64,000 nucleotides of DNA from Theristus sp. LFF4_11 (Eukaryota > Nematoda > Chromadorea > Monhysterida > Xyalidae), in NCBI GenBank assembly GCA_030248135.1, contig JASANC010004997.1:116256-180255 (forward strand), read 5' to 3'. A model generated the notes under the pieces. It was not told where the DNA came from and did not search any database. It saw only the letters and a list, made by a program, of their open reading frames with translations. Shown here piece by piece: positions 42,003 through 55,700 of this stretch. A program made the position numbers and the translations under genes. Position 1 is the first letter of the stretch; every line of letters starts with the position of its first letter.

Positions 42003-43246
42003 GAGAGCCCACTCTTCAAATCATCGTATCGAAAACACGTACCATGATTTCGCGATCACGTTGCGGACAACTGACAGATGCAAGTTTAACACGTTAGTTT
42101 AGCTCAGCACGCAAGTTTTAACATGTGGCCATGTTATCGGGTATCTGAAAAACGGTCGTGTGATGTGGTATTAACCAACATCTCCGCTCCAATTGTTTAA
42201 CAATATATCGCACAACTCCATTGTAGACCTATAACATACGCCAATCAACAAGATATCATGTTCATCTCATGGCCTACCGGCTGAAAAACATGTTCTAAGT
42301 TGCAAGAAAACGATTTCTGAAACGATATTTCAATTCAGTTAAGTCATTTCAACGCTAAAAATTGACTCTAGAAGTCATCCAAATCGAAAAACATGGAGTA
42401 CGTCGGTCAAAATGACCAAATAATGACATTTACCTAAGCACACAAAGAAGTTGGGAAGAAAATTTGGTTTGAACTTTCAAAAAATTATGCCATAAATCGA
42501 ATTTTCAAAGCAAAGTAGAAGAAAAATTTTTCAATTTTTTTTTAAGTTTGAAAAAAAATCCAATTTTTAAAAAAAAAACGAAAAAAAATAAAAAAAATTT
42601 TTTTTCAAAGCCCCTAACCCTAGGCCAGACCCCCCTCCCAGATTTCGACCTTCCAAACCCCCCCCCCTACCAAATCCTGACCGTCTGACCACCCCCCTTT
42701 GATTTTGACTTTCGATGGAGACATTTTCTCTTGTATATCTCTATATTTCTCTCATCTGTAGGTATCTATATTATCTGCATGTTTGTATCTCAATATATAT
42801 TGTATGTTTTTTTGTATATGTACCACTTTGTTATACATTTACCACTTTGTACGTCAATGTTTTCATTACTATACTTCAATATCAAGTCTCACCCGTGCAG
42901 CGTGTCTCGTTCGTTTAGCTTTCAGATGTCCCGAACGAAAATCAAAGCAAAATGTATGACTAGAGAGAGGCCTTGACTGGATGCTGTGGTTTCTTCTAGC
43001 ACTTTTATTCAACAACTTTTATTCAGCACTTTTTGGTCCGACTCCCCCCCCCAATTTTCGGTCGCGCTCGGGATCCCCCCAATCAAATCGACCCCTACTA
43101 GCCATTTTTCGCCCAGACAATTTGTCATCGTCAAGAAAAAATGTTGGTCCGACCCCCCCCCTAGAATTTTCGGACTCGCTCGGACCCCCCCTAGAATTTT
43201 CGGTCTCACTCGGGAGCCCCCCCCCCCAACCAAGTCTACCCCCAAC

Positions 43247-44985
43247 CCATAGTTGTTCTAGGGGGGGGCCTGGGGGGGGCCGGCCCCCCAAAAATTTTTC
43301 GAATCTATCTCTATCAGACAGGTTTTTTCGGCTCAGCTATTATCTATCTAAAAAATTTTCTCAGCCAGCTATCTATCTGAAAATTTTTGTCTTCGAAGAC
43401 ATAAAATGAGTCAATTTTTGACCAAAATTGACCATTTTTGCTCGTAATTCTTGAAAATTTCGCTAATTTTAGGTAAAATACGCGTTTATACTTGATTTTT
43501 AGTGTATTTTTAGCATTATTTTGCTGTTTTTATAGCTTTTTAGCGTTTTAGCTATCCATCTATCAAATTTCAAAATTTTGACCGCTTCCCCCAAACTCAT
43601 ATGGCCCCCCCGCGGCCCCCCCCCAAAATTTTCCAGCTATCTATCTTTCTAGAAAATTTGCTCCAGCTATCTATATCGGCCCCCCCCCCCCCAACCCCTC
43701 GGCTCTGGAACAACTCTGCCCCAACCCTCCCCCCCCCACCCGGGACGACCCCCCCCCAAATTTGGGCGGACCCCCCTCGGATTCGCCAAAAATCGGGCTC
43801 GACCCCTGTAAGAAGGTCGACAAAAATCTGTGCATTCGATCGAACCGCGGTCCGCGCTGCCGGTGACGAGCTAAAATTACAGAAGAGTTTTGATGGCGAT
43901 GGGAAAAATTTGTTTTTTAAATTAACTGAAAGAATTCTCATTTTAATTAAAATAAGATTTTTTTAAAATAGATTTAAAAATTTTTTGGAACTTCTAATCC
44001 AACATCATCAATTATCATTATTTTCAAAAAAAATCAATATCTTTTGAGTCGTCGTCGTGTGCATGCGTGCGTGCGATGTTCTTCGAGCGACAGCGATGAG
44101 ATTGCATTTTTCATGCTTTGTCATTGTTAAATTTTTTTTTCACTGTTTGTTTAATTTCACTGCACGGTTTGGATTTTGGATGATGTCAGTTTAGTTGTTT
44201 CAGTAGTGTTTTGCAGACGAGGAAGCAACGGCGCATTCGCATTCTTTCTAAATAACCATTCGTGGATCATCAAGTGAAGCTGCGTTTGTCTAATTTTCCT
44301 GTTTTGTCCGTTTACGAGTGGCGTGCCCTGAAAAGACTAAGCGAAGTGACACGTGGCGACATCACATTCTTTTGAAGTGGAAATTGGTGTGTTGTGTTTC
44401 TTCTGTTCGGTTTCTTTCTATCAGTACCGTGGGCCCAAACAAATTTTCGAAGGGGGGGTATGGTGCCGGGGGGGGGGGGGGTGCCGACCAAAAAGCATAG
44501 TTGTTCCAGAGCCGAGGGGTTGGGGGGGGGGGGGGCCGATATAGATAGCTGGAGAAAATTTTCTAGATAGATAGATAGCTGGAAAATTTTGGGGGGGGGG
44601 CCGCGGGGGGGGGCATGTGACATTGGGGGGGGGGGCCGGTCAAAATTTTGAAATTTAACAGATAGATAGCTAAAACGCTAAAAAGCTATAAAAACAGCAA
44701 AATAATGCTAAAAATACACTAAAAATTAAGTATAAACGCGTATTTTACCTAAAATTAGCGAAATTTTCAAGAATTACGAGCAAAAATGGTCAATTTTGGT
44801 CAAAAATTGACTCATTTTATGTCGTCGAAGACAAAAATTTTTAGATAGATAGCTGGCTGAGAAATTTTTTTGATAGATAATAGCTGAGCCGAAAAAACTT
44901 GTCTGATAGAGATAGATTCGAAAATTTTTTGGGGGGGCCGGCCCCCCCAGGCCCCCCCCCTAGAACAACTATGCCAAAAAGTGAG
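43247..44985. repeat. 1.74-kb inverted repeat made of two opposed MITE-like arms
   Basis: The left arm 43247-43726 starts catagttgttctaggggggg and ends ggctctggaacaactctgcc. The right arm 44496-44985 is its near-perfect reverse complement, starting gcatagttgttccagagccg and ending ctagaacaactatgcc. The arms share long unique blocks such as gtcttcgaagacataaaatg. Each arm also carries the inverted end CATAGTTGTTC, so each may itself be a MITE. The loop is about 770 bp. Confidence 0.88.
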
Positions 44986-45747
44986 GGGGGGGGTCCAACC
45001 TATGGTAACGTGGGACCCCCCCAGGGGGGTCCCAGGGGGGGGGGGCAGTGTTTCAAAATTTTGTGTGGGGGGGGTCCAGTCCACCCCCCACCCCCCATGT
45101 AATTTTTTCGGTGAAATTTTAAAGGAAAAACGCTAAATTTAGCTGCAAAATCTTTGAAATTACAATGAAGATAGTCAAGTTATCATATATTCAGCTTATA
45201 TTATAGACTTTATAGACAAAAAATCATGATTTTCGAAAAAAAAATTAGGGTGTGCAGAAAATTTTGGGGGGGGGGGGGGTCTCCGCCAGACAAAATTTCA
45301 TGGGGGGTGTGGGGGTGGGTGTCTGCCAAATTTTCGAGGGGGGGGTCCGATGGGGGGGGGGGGTGCCCGGTTTTAGGGGGGGGTGGCACGGTGCCCCCCC
45401 CCCCCCCCCCCCACCCGACGGTCTCTGGTGCTCTGGGGGGGGGAGAACCCCCCCCACCCCCCCCCGCCCACGGTACTGCTTTCTATTCCGTTGCCGTGAA
45501 CGGAGTTTTGTTTTGTGCAGCTTTTGTACATGCCCGTCCGCATTTTTTGTTATTTGCTTCAATAATTTGCTGTGTATGTGAAGGGTCGTCTTTTTGCTCA
45601 ATCAGTGACAGCGAGCGACATTGGGTTGGCAATAAAAAAATCATTCAAAAAAACGAGAAATCGAGAAAACCAGAGAAAACAACGTTTATTGACGTGTTCT
45701 TTTCCCAATGCAAAATTTTGCAATAAATTTTGCAAAAATGCAATAAA

Positions 45748-45838
45748 CTCCGCCCCCATAGCCAAGCCCTGCACAGAAAGCATGCATCACGTGACCACCA
45801 ACCAAGCAGCTGATTCCCTATCATTTGGAGGTCGACTG
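45748..45838 (+). repeat. Half copy of palindromic MITE P1
   Basis: Contains ccctgcacagaaagcatgca, accaccaaccaagcagctga and ttccctatcatttggaggtcgactg followed by TA. The left arm is missing. Confidence 0.8.
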
Positions 45839-46494
45839 TAGTGCAGTTACAACTTCGGTTGTTTGCTTTGGTTCGCTCGACAAATTGGACAATCCCCTCC
45901 CCTTCCCTCCCCCGGCCGCGAAGAATCACAGACAATGATGAATGACCTGTGTTTTCCCCCAAATGTGATTCGAAAATTTGCTACATGTGTGGACTTGTGT
46001 CGCTCAAGCGCGCAAGCCTCAAACCTGCCCGGCCCGGTGCCCCGTGCCATAAGATGCTTTGTCAGTTGAAAAAACATATTTCAATCACCAAAGTTTCTAA
46101 AGCCGAAAAAGCTTTTTTTCCTCCGATTTCCCACTGCCCAAAATCCACGAGGAACACCAATTCTTTTTTCGAGAAAAGTTTCTTAACAAGCACGCACGAC
46201 ACACACTCAATTCTTTTTTTTCTGTTTTAGTTTGTGACGTTTGTGACGTTCAGTCGTTTCGTTTGTTGGTGTTTGTCGACGTCGTCGTCGTTGTTCGATC
46301 CGTCGAGCGTGTTTTCTTTTGTGGTGATTGCGCACACAGTTTGATTTCGGGTCTTGCTGTTCTTCGCGCACCACCACGGCACCACCACTACTACACTTCA
46401 TTCACTGCCTTTCATTCCAATCGGCACACAACACGAACAAAAAAGAAAGAATCACATTTCTTTCGCGCAAGAGTGCCAGTAAAGTGAGTACAGT

Positions 46495-46672
46495 ACATCT
46501 GGCTAATTAGTTGGCTAATAGCTGATTAGTTGCAGACGCGGGCGTTAATGCATGCATTCTGTGCGGGCAAACTCCGCCTTTGACAGCAACGCCGACACAT
46601 AATGCATGCATCACACTGCACGTGTGCTTAACCAACCAATCAGCTAGTTAACCAGATAAGTTGTAGATGGTG
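46495..46672. repeat. Palindromic element related to MITE P1
   Basis: Arms ctggctaattagttggctaa and ccaatcagctagttaaccag are inverted, enclosing ttaatgcatgcattctgtgc and cataatgcatgcatcac. The central motif resembles P1 but the ends differ. It lies just upstream of the predicted UBA1 start. Confidence 0.65.
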
Positions 46673-46752
46673 TTCCTCCTCAAATTTTTTTTTCGCAGTT
46701 TCTTGACTTTTTCTCATTTTCCAATGTGGTTTGCTGTTTGATAGTCGAAAAA

Positions 46753-49700
46753 ATGCGTCATTTCAGTTTCATGAGTCAAAATCAGCAGAAAGAGAGCGAA
46801 CCGCCGGCAAAACGACAAAAACAGGTGGGTGGTCGGGAGTTTCTCATGCATAAATTGCGTTCTGGCATTCAAATGTAGTGATTGATGTTCAAGGGAAGAC
46901 CGTATCACCGCAACGCAGACATTTGTTACAGCTGCTGTTAGATCTTTTGGAATGGAATAACCAGTGAATGGTCACCTGATTTTTAGGGAGGGGTGTCATA
47001 AGTATGACCTATTTTTTAAACGTGTCCCACTGAAATGACGTCATGTGCTGCAAAACATGCGCTTGTCGTTCACAGCAAACCAGACTTTCTGTTTAGCCGA
47101 TTTCTTCCCATAAACAAAGGTGAATGTCGAATCCGTCACACTCACACCAAACTAAAATTTTAGTGCCTGTACTTTGACAAACGAAACCAAATGACGTCAT
47201 TTTAGTCCGGACTTCACAATAACATATCCTTTTTTGCTGTCAATGCAGTCCTTCAATTGATCCGTCTCAAAAGACCGAAACTCGGTCTTTGGGACGGGTA
47301 ATATAGTATGGCCGAATAAATGAGGCAGTCCATCAAGGCGGGATCAGCCGCAGACTAGGAGTTGTCTTTTTCAAAAAGCCAACGTAATTCCCAATAATGT
47401 GTACAAGGGACAAAGAATGAACAGAACAGCGCGGATAATCCATTAGTTTAAAAAAACGCGTCTAATTTGGCACACAATTCAGTTTATGAACGGCTTTTTT
47501 CTTTCATTCAAACTTCGCGCGCTCCTTGCACCCTGAAAAAAGCTGCCATGTTTAACCGGCCACACCCTACGTTTGGAAAAAACCACGGCAAAAGTTGACA
47601 TTTTGAATCAAAATTTTTGATTCGGCTACACCTCTGACGCTGATGTGCATCAGCGGAAACCGGTGGATTGACTCAAAAATGTGTCCACTTTTTAACCTTT
47701 ACTTTTCGGTTTGTCATGAGTGTAGTGTGGCAAGCCAGACCCTATCGCCAACATCGGCTCTTTTGCAGTCCGCAAAATGTTGAGAAATCTGTATTTGTTA
47801 TGGTCTTTGTCTCCACCACCTCCACACAACATGAGTCATCCATTATGCCAGTTGTTTTCATGCGCTGGCATTCATAGCACGATTATTTCGTGCAGTTTCG
47901 AATTCTGAACTCACCACTCTGACAGTGGCCTCGTCTGTTCCATGCTGTTCACTGATTGGATGGATTTTGAAGTTCGCGCGCGCATAACTGCAAGATGGCC
48001 GCCATGATAAAAACGAATCTGCCTATACTGCGGTCTCTCTGTCAAAATCGAAGCTGCGTTTAACTCGACACGCCAGTTGGCTCTTTCGAATTGCGTGCAA
48101 TAATTGGCCGCACGAGGTCAATGTAGCCAATCAGCGTTCCAGATTCTTTTTTGACTCGAGAAATTGTTGTAATTTTGTTTGGCTTCCTGCATGGCTTTCT
48201 TTGGGGACCGGGACATGTAACTTATTATTTATCAAAAGGCGAGACAGTATCCAGGCTCCGCTCAGCTTTTTTCTGTCATGTCATGCCATGCTGCTAACGT
48301 CCAGCAAACATTCAATAGAGTGAGCTGAATACTACAAGCAAGCAGCGCATGAGTTTTCAACATTATGTTGTTTTCAATATCTCGTGTCGTCATAGGAGGC
48401 TAGCTGACTCTGAAATGGACTGAGTGAATAGTTTTGCGTGAGCTGTGTGTGATGGTGAAAATGCGTTTTCGCAGGATTTTAGCTTCAGCAATCTCGTTAT
48501 CTTTCATGTGTTCGTTTCTGCATTGCCAAATTGGAAATTGTTGTGAAATTGTTTATTTCAGTGTTGTTAATGTCAGGAAAATCAAATGTTAGGGTTTCTC
48601 GATTTTTTCGCGAGTGAGTTCCTTAAACCACGTCGACAACCACTGAACACACATTTTAATTTTTCAACGTTTTTGTGCGGCTGTCAAAAATCGAACACGT
48701 CACGAAAAAAAACGCAAGTGCACAAAGCACGTGTGCCTTCCCTCCCACTTCCAAGGTTGCTTGTGTGTGCCTGAGCGCAATTTTCGCTCCATGCCATTTA
48801 TTGACCTGAGCAGCAGTGTGTTGTTGCGTGTTCAGTTCAACACAAGAACTTGCATTGCATTTCAAAAAATAGAATCACCACAATCGCATCTTAGTTTGAA
48901 TTTTCACTTTGCTGTTACAGTGTGTATCTATCTGTTCGCTTTGATGTTTGTTTTACACGACTGAACAGAATTCTTGAAAACACGTCTCCTTTTTTTGTCG
49001 AAACGTGTGTTTTTGCTCGATTTTGAACATTGTTTACATTTTGGAGTTTCGTAATGCGCAATATTTGTGCGAAAAAAATTGCTGCGCAACATGCGCTTAT
49101 AGTGACTGAGCAGTTTTTTTAATGTAACTTTGTTGGTTTTGTGGTTTTGACAACAACCCACCGTATTTTTTTCTGCCAATGTAACATTATTCACCACAAA
49201 ACCACAGACATCGTTGTCAGAATTTTTTTCGCTCAATTTTTCTCATAATGTTTTCACGTGAGCTTTCGTATTTTTAGTCGAAATATGATTTGCATATTTA
49301 CGTGTTCAAATACTTGACGACTAAATTTTTGATAAAAACTTATTTCCAGACCGAAACACACAGCATCATTCATTGGAGCAATTCTTTGATTTCTGATTTT
49401 GTGTTTTTTTGTGGCATTCAAATTCCGCTGCTAATACTATGTACCGTTCCTTCGCTGACCATGGCCGCGAAATGATGATGGTAAGGGTCATTATCGGCTG
49501 GCGTTTGAAAAATATCTTTCTTGAAAAGAGCGAAAAAACGTCAATGTTTATCCACAAAACGAAAAACTGACATTAAAAATACCGTCTTGTGCATAACAGA
49601 AACAAACCCGGTTCATTTTTCCACCGGATCTTTTAGTTATTTACCTGTGTAATACATCAAGTCCCCTAAATGGCGTAACTGCAAGATTCTGATGTGATCG

Positions 49701-52700
49701 CCACCACCATACTGCTGAACTTTTTAAAATCAGCAATCAAACCATCACGTTGGTTGCGGTCAATCAGCGTTTGCTCAGATGCAGCCCCTTGGTTGATTGA
49801 TTCTGTGCTGCTGCATTTCAGAGCTGCGTGCGTCGAGCGGCTTTTTGCGAGAACGCGCGAAATTCAAATGTCTCAGTGCACTGGTGAAATATAGTCTTTT
49901 GTCAAAAAAACAATCAGTATTTCGTTTCCTCAGGACCAGAGCAGCACTAGCACTAGCACTAGCACGATGGCGAATGGAGCTGTGTCGAACGGAGCGGCTG
50001 GCGCGCACAACAGCAACAGCAACAGTGCTGGCATGCACATTGACGCACATGGCGAACATGGCTCGTTTGACACCGACCTGTACTCGAGGCAGTTGTGAGT
50101 TGTGCGCAGTGCATGATTGCACTTGGGGATGGGGATGCGCTCTAGTTGTGGCGTGGATATTGCAGAATGTTGTAGAATGGAATCAGAAAAAGCAAGTTGG
50201 AAAAATCAGCTTACAAAGTGTAGGGCTGGAAAAGGTATTGTTTTCAATCAGCCAGCACGCCAATCAATTGCAATCGATCTCAAAATATGTAGCAATCAGC
50301 TGATTGGTGGTACTTCGAACTGGGCTTACCGCTCACGTAATGCACATACAAAGTGTACCATTTCGATGCAGCTAAGTTTATTTTTAACGCGTTCTTCTGA
50401 GTGTTCTTCTCCAATTTCCATGTGCGTCTTGCTGCAGGTACACATTGGGCGAGCAGGCGATGCGACACTTGCGCACCGCGAACGTCATGATCAGCGGACT
50501 GGACGGCGTCGGCGTCGAGGTCGCCAAGAACTTGGTGCTCGGCGGCATCAGACATGTCACCGTTCATGTGAGGTTTTTTGTAACTCCCTTTTTTTGAAAA
50601 TTGGTGTTTTCGGTTATTGTCCAGCTTATACAAACCGCTGTGCCCTCTGGTTTGGTTTTATTTTCTTATTCCTTGTGTTTGTTGTATTATAAGGCAAAAG
50701 AAACCCGGAAAAAGACAGAAAACAATGAAGTTTGGAACGTGTAGGGGGTGCACTGATGAGAAAACCTGCACGTTGAGTGTCTGCACCTAATTTCGAAACA
50801 CTCATGAATCACTATTGTTTTATTTTGGTTGTATTGTCAGTGCGACTGATAAGCGATTCTTGGAAATCGTGGTTTCTTTGGAAGGTCTTGTTTCTGATCA
50901 CGGAAAATAGTGTCTACCCCTCTGCAGAAATTGCTATGTAGGAGCGGAGTTTGGTTTGCACAAAAAGCGTAAATGCACGTGATCACCAACCAATCAGCTG
51001 ATTCCCTATAATTTAAAGTTCGACTGTATTTTCAGTCGTCCACCATTTTCTGTCACGTGTTGCAGGACACCAAGCCAGCCGAGTGGCGTGACCTGGCGTC
51101 TCAGTACTACCTGAACGAACGCTCGATCGGCCACAATCGCGCCACCGTCTGTATCGACCATTTGGCGGAGTTGAACGACACGGTGACGGTCAATTTGAGC
51201 ACGGATCCGTTGAGCGAAGACCTCGTGGCGCGTCATGATGTCAGTTTTTATGAGTTTTTTGTTTGCTGGATGAAAGATGAGCTTGAGTTCTCTTCATCGA
51301 GAGTAAAATGTTGCTGTTGCTGTGTAAGACGAATATACGAATAAGTCGTTCAGTTCGTTTAATTGTTTCATTTTTGATCCGACCATGATAACCAATCCAA
51401 ATCCCAACAATTATCGAGTTTCAAAGACAGCGATGTCGTTTGGCAACACATCCAGTTGCTCCACCTTGAGCGCGACACAGCCAATCAGCGTTCAGCCGAT
51501 AAATGTTCTCCACAATCTTTGTCTCCAGTTGACCATTCTGTGCGGCGCGACGCTGGAGACGCAACTGCAAGTGAACGAGTGGACGAGGGCGCATCGAAAG
51601 AAACTGCTGCTCGCGGACGCACGCGGCCTCTTCGGCATGGTGTTCGTCGACTTTGGCGAGCACTTCGAGATCATGGACGGCACCGGCGAACAACCGCAGG
51701 AGGTCAGTCGCGTTGGGGTCGGGTGGGGATTGGTGTGTGTTTTTGAATAATTTGTCAGCAAGGTCAGCAAGGCTGGGTTGGGGACTAGGGTCCTGCACAG
51801 TGCACGTGTTGTCGTCTACTTCTGACCATTGACGAGGTGCTGAGTTAAGTGTAGAATATTTGAAAAAACAAAACAAAACGGTTTTCATGTGTATCACTTT
51901 TTACTTCAACGCAGGTTTTCAAGTATTCGCTGATTGGTTGGCTGGTTTCCAACTTTAACCGCAGCGAATCAATTGGCGAGATTTTGACGATCGACTCACA
52001 AGGTGCATCATTGTTTTCTGTTCAGTTCATGATCGAGCACGTCGACAAGACGACAGGCGAGGTGACGACGTTGGAAGAGGCGAAGCACGGCCTTGAGGAT
52101 GGCGATCACGTGCGATTCAGCGAGGTCAAAGGGTTCGAGGCGCTGAATACGGCAGAGCCGATGAAAGTGAAAGTGAAAAGTAGGCAGAGATTTCGGCTGG
52201 ATTGTTTGCACGTTTGTTTTATTTTAGTCTTGTATTTTTGTAGTTTTGAACAATCAGCATTCTTTTTAGGTCCAATCACGTTCACCATTGAGCCGAATGT
52301 GTTGCCGGATTTACCGGGCAGCTATACGGAAGGCGGAACAGTGCATCAGGTTGGCGTTTTTGAGAATCGGTTTTTCAAAGTTTTTGAGATAAAACTTCAA
52401 TAAGAAATCCTTTGCAATATTATTAGCTGATTGGTTTCTTTGATTGGGTTCGTCAGAGTCACCTAGCACAGTAAAAATAAAGCAAATTCTTGCATTAAGC
52501 TCCCGATTGTCCGTTTGATTGCAGGTGAAAATGCCGAAAACGGTCAGTTTCAAGCCATTCGCGGACGCCCTGAAGTCACCGGAATGCATCATCACGGACT
52601 TCGCGAAAATGGAACGACCCGCCGAATTGCACCTGCTTTGGCGGGCGGCGCACGAATTTGAGAAACAGACTGGACGCTTGCCGCGGCCGTGCAATCAGGT

Positions 52701-55700
52701 TGGCAGTGTTCGCGAGTTGGTTTTTTTTTGTTTGTGGTTGTTTTGAAGATTTTTCTTGAAATTTGTTGATTGGTTGCTCAAGTTGATTGGACCTTACGGT
52801 GTGTGTGAGCTGGTGAGCAACTTGTTTGTGGGCTGTCTTCACTGTGGTTCTGTCTGTGATTGGTTGAACAGGCGTGATGCGAACCAATCAACGCGCGAGA
52901 CAATAATCTCGATTGACTTACATATCAATTTGTGAAACAACAAAAGTAACAAGAAACAATAGCGTCAGCCTCAGCCAAAAAAAATGTCTCCGCAACTGGT
53001 ACAGGCGCAGTAATGCAAGCATTAAGCGCCATTCATGGAAGTTGAACCGTGTCAGCGCGCGTCACTTCAGCAACAAACAGCGCAGCTTCAGCGCGCGCCA
53101 GTGCGTTTCAGTTTTAGAACATACGCACATTCGTACGCACGTTCATGTTAGCGCGTGTCAACGCGTTTCAGTGCGCGCGTGCATGAATGGGCCTTTCTGC
53201 AGTAATTGATTCCGAAAAGCAAAGACAACAAAACAAGTGCCGTTATTTTCATTTCAACAAATTCTCCGCTGTGTCCAGGAAGACGCAGCCAAGCTGAAAT
53301 CGCTAGCAGCGCAGCTCGACGCGGACACCGCCAAAGGCATCAGCGAGTTTGTCGCGTCACAGTTCGCCTTTCAGTCCACTGGCAATCTCTGCCCCATGGC
53401 CAGCTTCATTGGTGGCGTGGCCGCCCAGGTTTGATTGTGATTCGTTTATTTTGGCAGCGGCTTTGGAAAAAAGTGCGGTCTCGATGGAGTAGTTGCCGTC
53501 GTGTTTGAACCTCGGCACCATCTTACCTTTTTCACTTTTTTGAGTTGTGAGAGAGATTTATTGGAAAGTGACTGGCTGACTAAAAATTGTAGCGATGTTC
53601 TTGTGATGATCATTTCTGACGGCTAAATGCTATATATTTTTTTTGTTTTGTGACCAGACCGAAAACCTCCACGTTTTGCTTGTTTTTCATTGTTCCATTG
53701 TGTTCATTTTTTCTGCCTTGCAGGAAGCAATGAAAGCGGTCACGGCCGTCTATACGCCCATTCATCAGTTCATGTATTTCGACGCGCTCGAATGCGTGCC
53801 GACCGATTGGTGTCCGCCGTTCTGCTATAAAAACCTGACCGAAAAGGACTGTCAGCCGGTTGGTTGGTGTGGTGTGATTAATTGGTTTGTTGCAGTTATT
53901 GGTAGTCACTGCTGGATTCCGTAGTCTAGGATGTTGGTAGGGCAATGTGACTGTCAGATGCACTTAGGGATGGATCCGGCAAATTTGCCGGAATCCGGGC
54001 CGGATCCGGCAAAAGCCCATTCCGGCCGGGCCGGATCCGGCAAAAATTGCCGGAATCCGGACCGGAATGGCCTTTTTATGTCTAAAAAACATCTACTCAC
54101 ATTTCGTCGCTTCTTCATCACATTTTCAGCATAAAACAGCACTGACAGAGAAACAAAGTCAGCAAGAGCAAGACACAGCACGTGAACCAACCAAAAATTA
54201 CAACAATTGACAAAATTCACATCGCATAGGGATAATCAAGTGCTGACAACACTCCATTCAGAAACATGACCTTTTCGGCGTTCTGAGTTGACAGACAAGA
54301 TCAGCTGTACACAAACACCTGCCTGGCTTCAGAGAACATTCGTTCGCTTGCCACGCTTGTTGGTAGCGGTGCCAGGTATCTGCGCGCGATTGTAGATAGT
54401 TTGGGGTATTTAGACGAGTTCAGCCGCCAAAAGTCTAGCATTTGTCCGGTTCGTCGATAAAATCATCCGACTCGTACATATTCATTTCGCCGCGTAGTTC
54501 GTCTTCGAGACTGGATTCGCCTGACGGGTTGCGCGGTCGCGCAGCGTGAAACCTGTTTTTTTTTGCAGAAAAACATCGGTTTTTTGCAGAAATGTTGGAG
54601 TGTTTGCAGAAATTTTTTAGCAGATTTCTGCAAATTGCAGAAACAGATTTGCATGCAAACTTTTGTTCTGCAACATTCATTTTGTGCTTGGCGCTTGACT
54701 GAGGTTTCACATCAACATGGAAGAAATTTCAAATCGTTTTTTTGTCATAAACAGCTGTTTCGGCGGTTGCTGTAGCGTAATGATTGGCGTTTTGTTTTGC
54801 CTTCGTAAATAAAATCGGAGTATTACGAATTCGAAAAATAAAACAGAATCAGATCAAATCAAATTATTGTTTGCTGTTGGACTTTCTGTTTGTAATTAGA
54901 ATGAAGTGATCCATTATCCACACAACAGAAGATGCAAAAAATGAGACATGAGGTGCGCAAGTTTGTCGTCGAGCTTGTTGAGAATCTCAGCAACCGATTC
55001 GAAGACGAGCACAGCGTTCTCAAGGCTGCCAAAATATTCTACCGTCTGAGATGGATGGATCTGAACAGCTGCTGGCGTACGGCAATGCCGATCTGCTGTA
55101 TCTGCACCAGTTTTATTCATCAATTTTGCCGGACAAGGGCAGTATCGCGGACGAATGAAAACGATTCAAACGCGAACGAATTCAGTTCCCTGGTCCGAGT
55201 ACAACTACAGGCAAGCATTCAGTATCTGGGGATGAAAACAAAAGCGATATAAAATCAAACCGAACAAAGTGAACTGCACCTTTGAAGACGTCGAACCGAC
55301 CGAAGCCATTGTTTTGATTGCGGAATTTGAGCAATGAGGGTTTTCATTTGATTGCCATTGATGTGTTGTTAGGTTTAGTTTGAATCGAATGATTGGTGAT
55401 TTGGTTGGTTTGGCAATCTGGTTTGGTGTTCCTTTTATTTTTTCCGAATCTTTGAAAAATTCTGCGGTAAAACGATGCAATTTGCAATTGCAATTCTGAG
55501 CATCGTTAAGAAATGATGCTCAGAACACAAAAAATGACATTAGACAAGCACAAACCCCATTTTCGTCGTGTTTTTAAAATTTGCAGAATTCAAATTTCAT
55601 TTGCAGAAATTTTTTGCCAAATTTCTGCAAATTGCAGAACCGACTTTTTGAAAAAAAAACCTAGCGTGAAACTCGATGCCTCCGTAGAGGCCAGTCGATT

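Larger units (their letters stand above)
41500..45480. repeat. C/G-homopolymer-rich repeat tract
   Basis: Dozens of C runs (up to 41505-45000) and G runs (44440-45480) of 7-18 bases alternate with short A/T-rich spacers. The direction of the runs flips from C to G near 44440, consistent with inverted copies. There is no supported gene. Run lengths may be unreliable in raw assemblies. Confidence 0.75.
40429..46752. other. Repeat-dominated intergenic region
   Basis: Between the secreted-protein gene and the first UBA1 exon. It contains an S1 SINE fragment, two related tRNA-like segments, a 4-kb tract full of C and G homopolymers with a large inverted repeat, and two P1-type fragments. A GC-richer stretch at 41280-41490 has an open frame on each strand but no recognisable protein. 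The UBA1 promoter and 5' UTR probably lie in 46060-46752, where tgacgtttgtgacgttcag (46234) resembles paired CRE half-sites. Confidence 0.6.

Noticed and set aside
45226..45726. Gly/Pro-rich frames over the G-run tract
   Set aside because: They are translations of G and C homopolymers without protein-like complexity.
48928..49236. 102-codon minus-strand frame in UBA1 intron 1
   Set aside because: Lys/Asn-rich, no recognisable domain, no splice context; likely chance in AT-rich intron.
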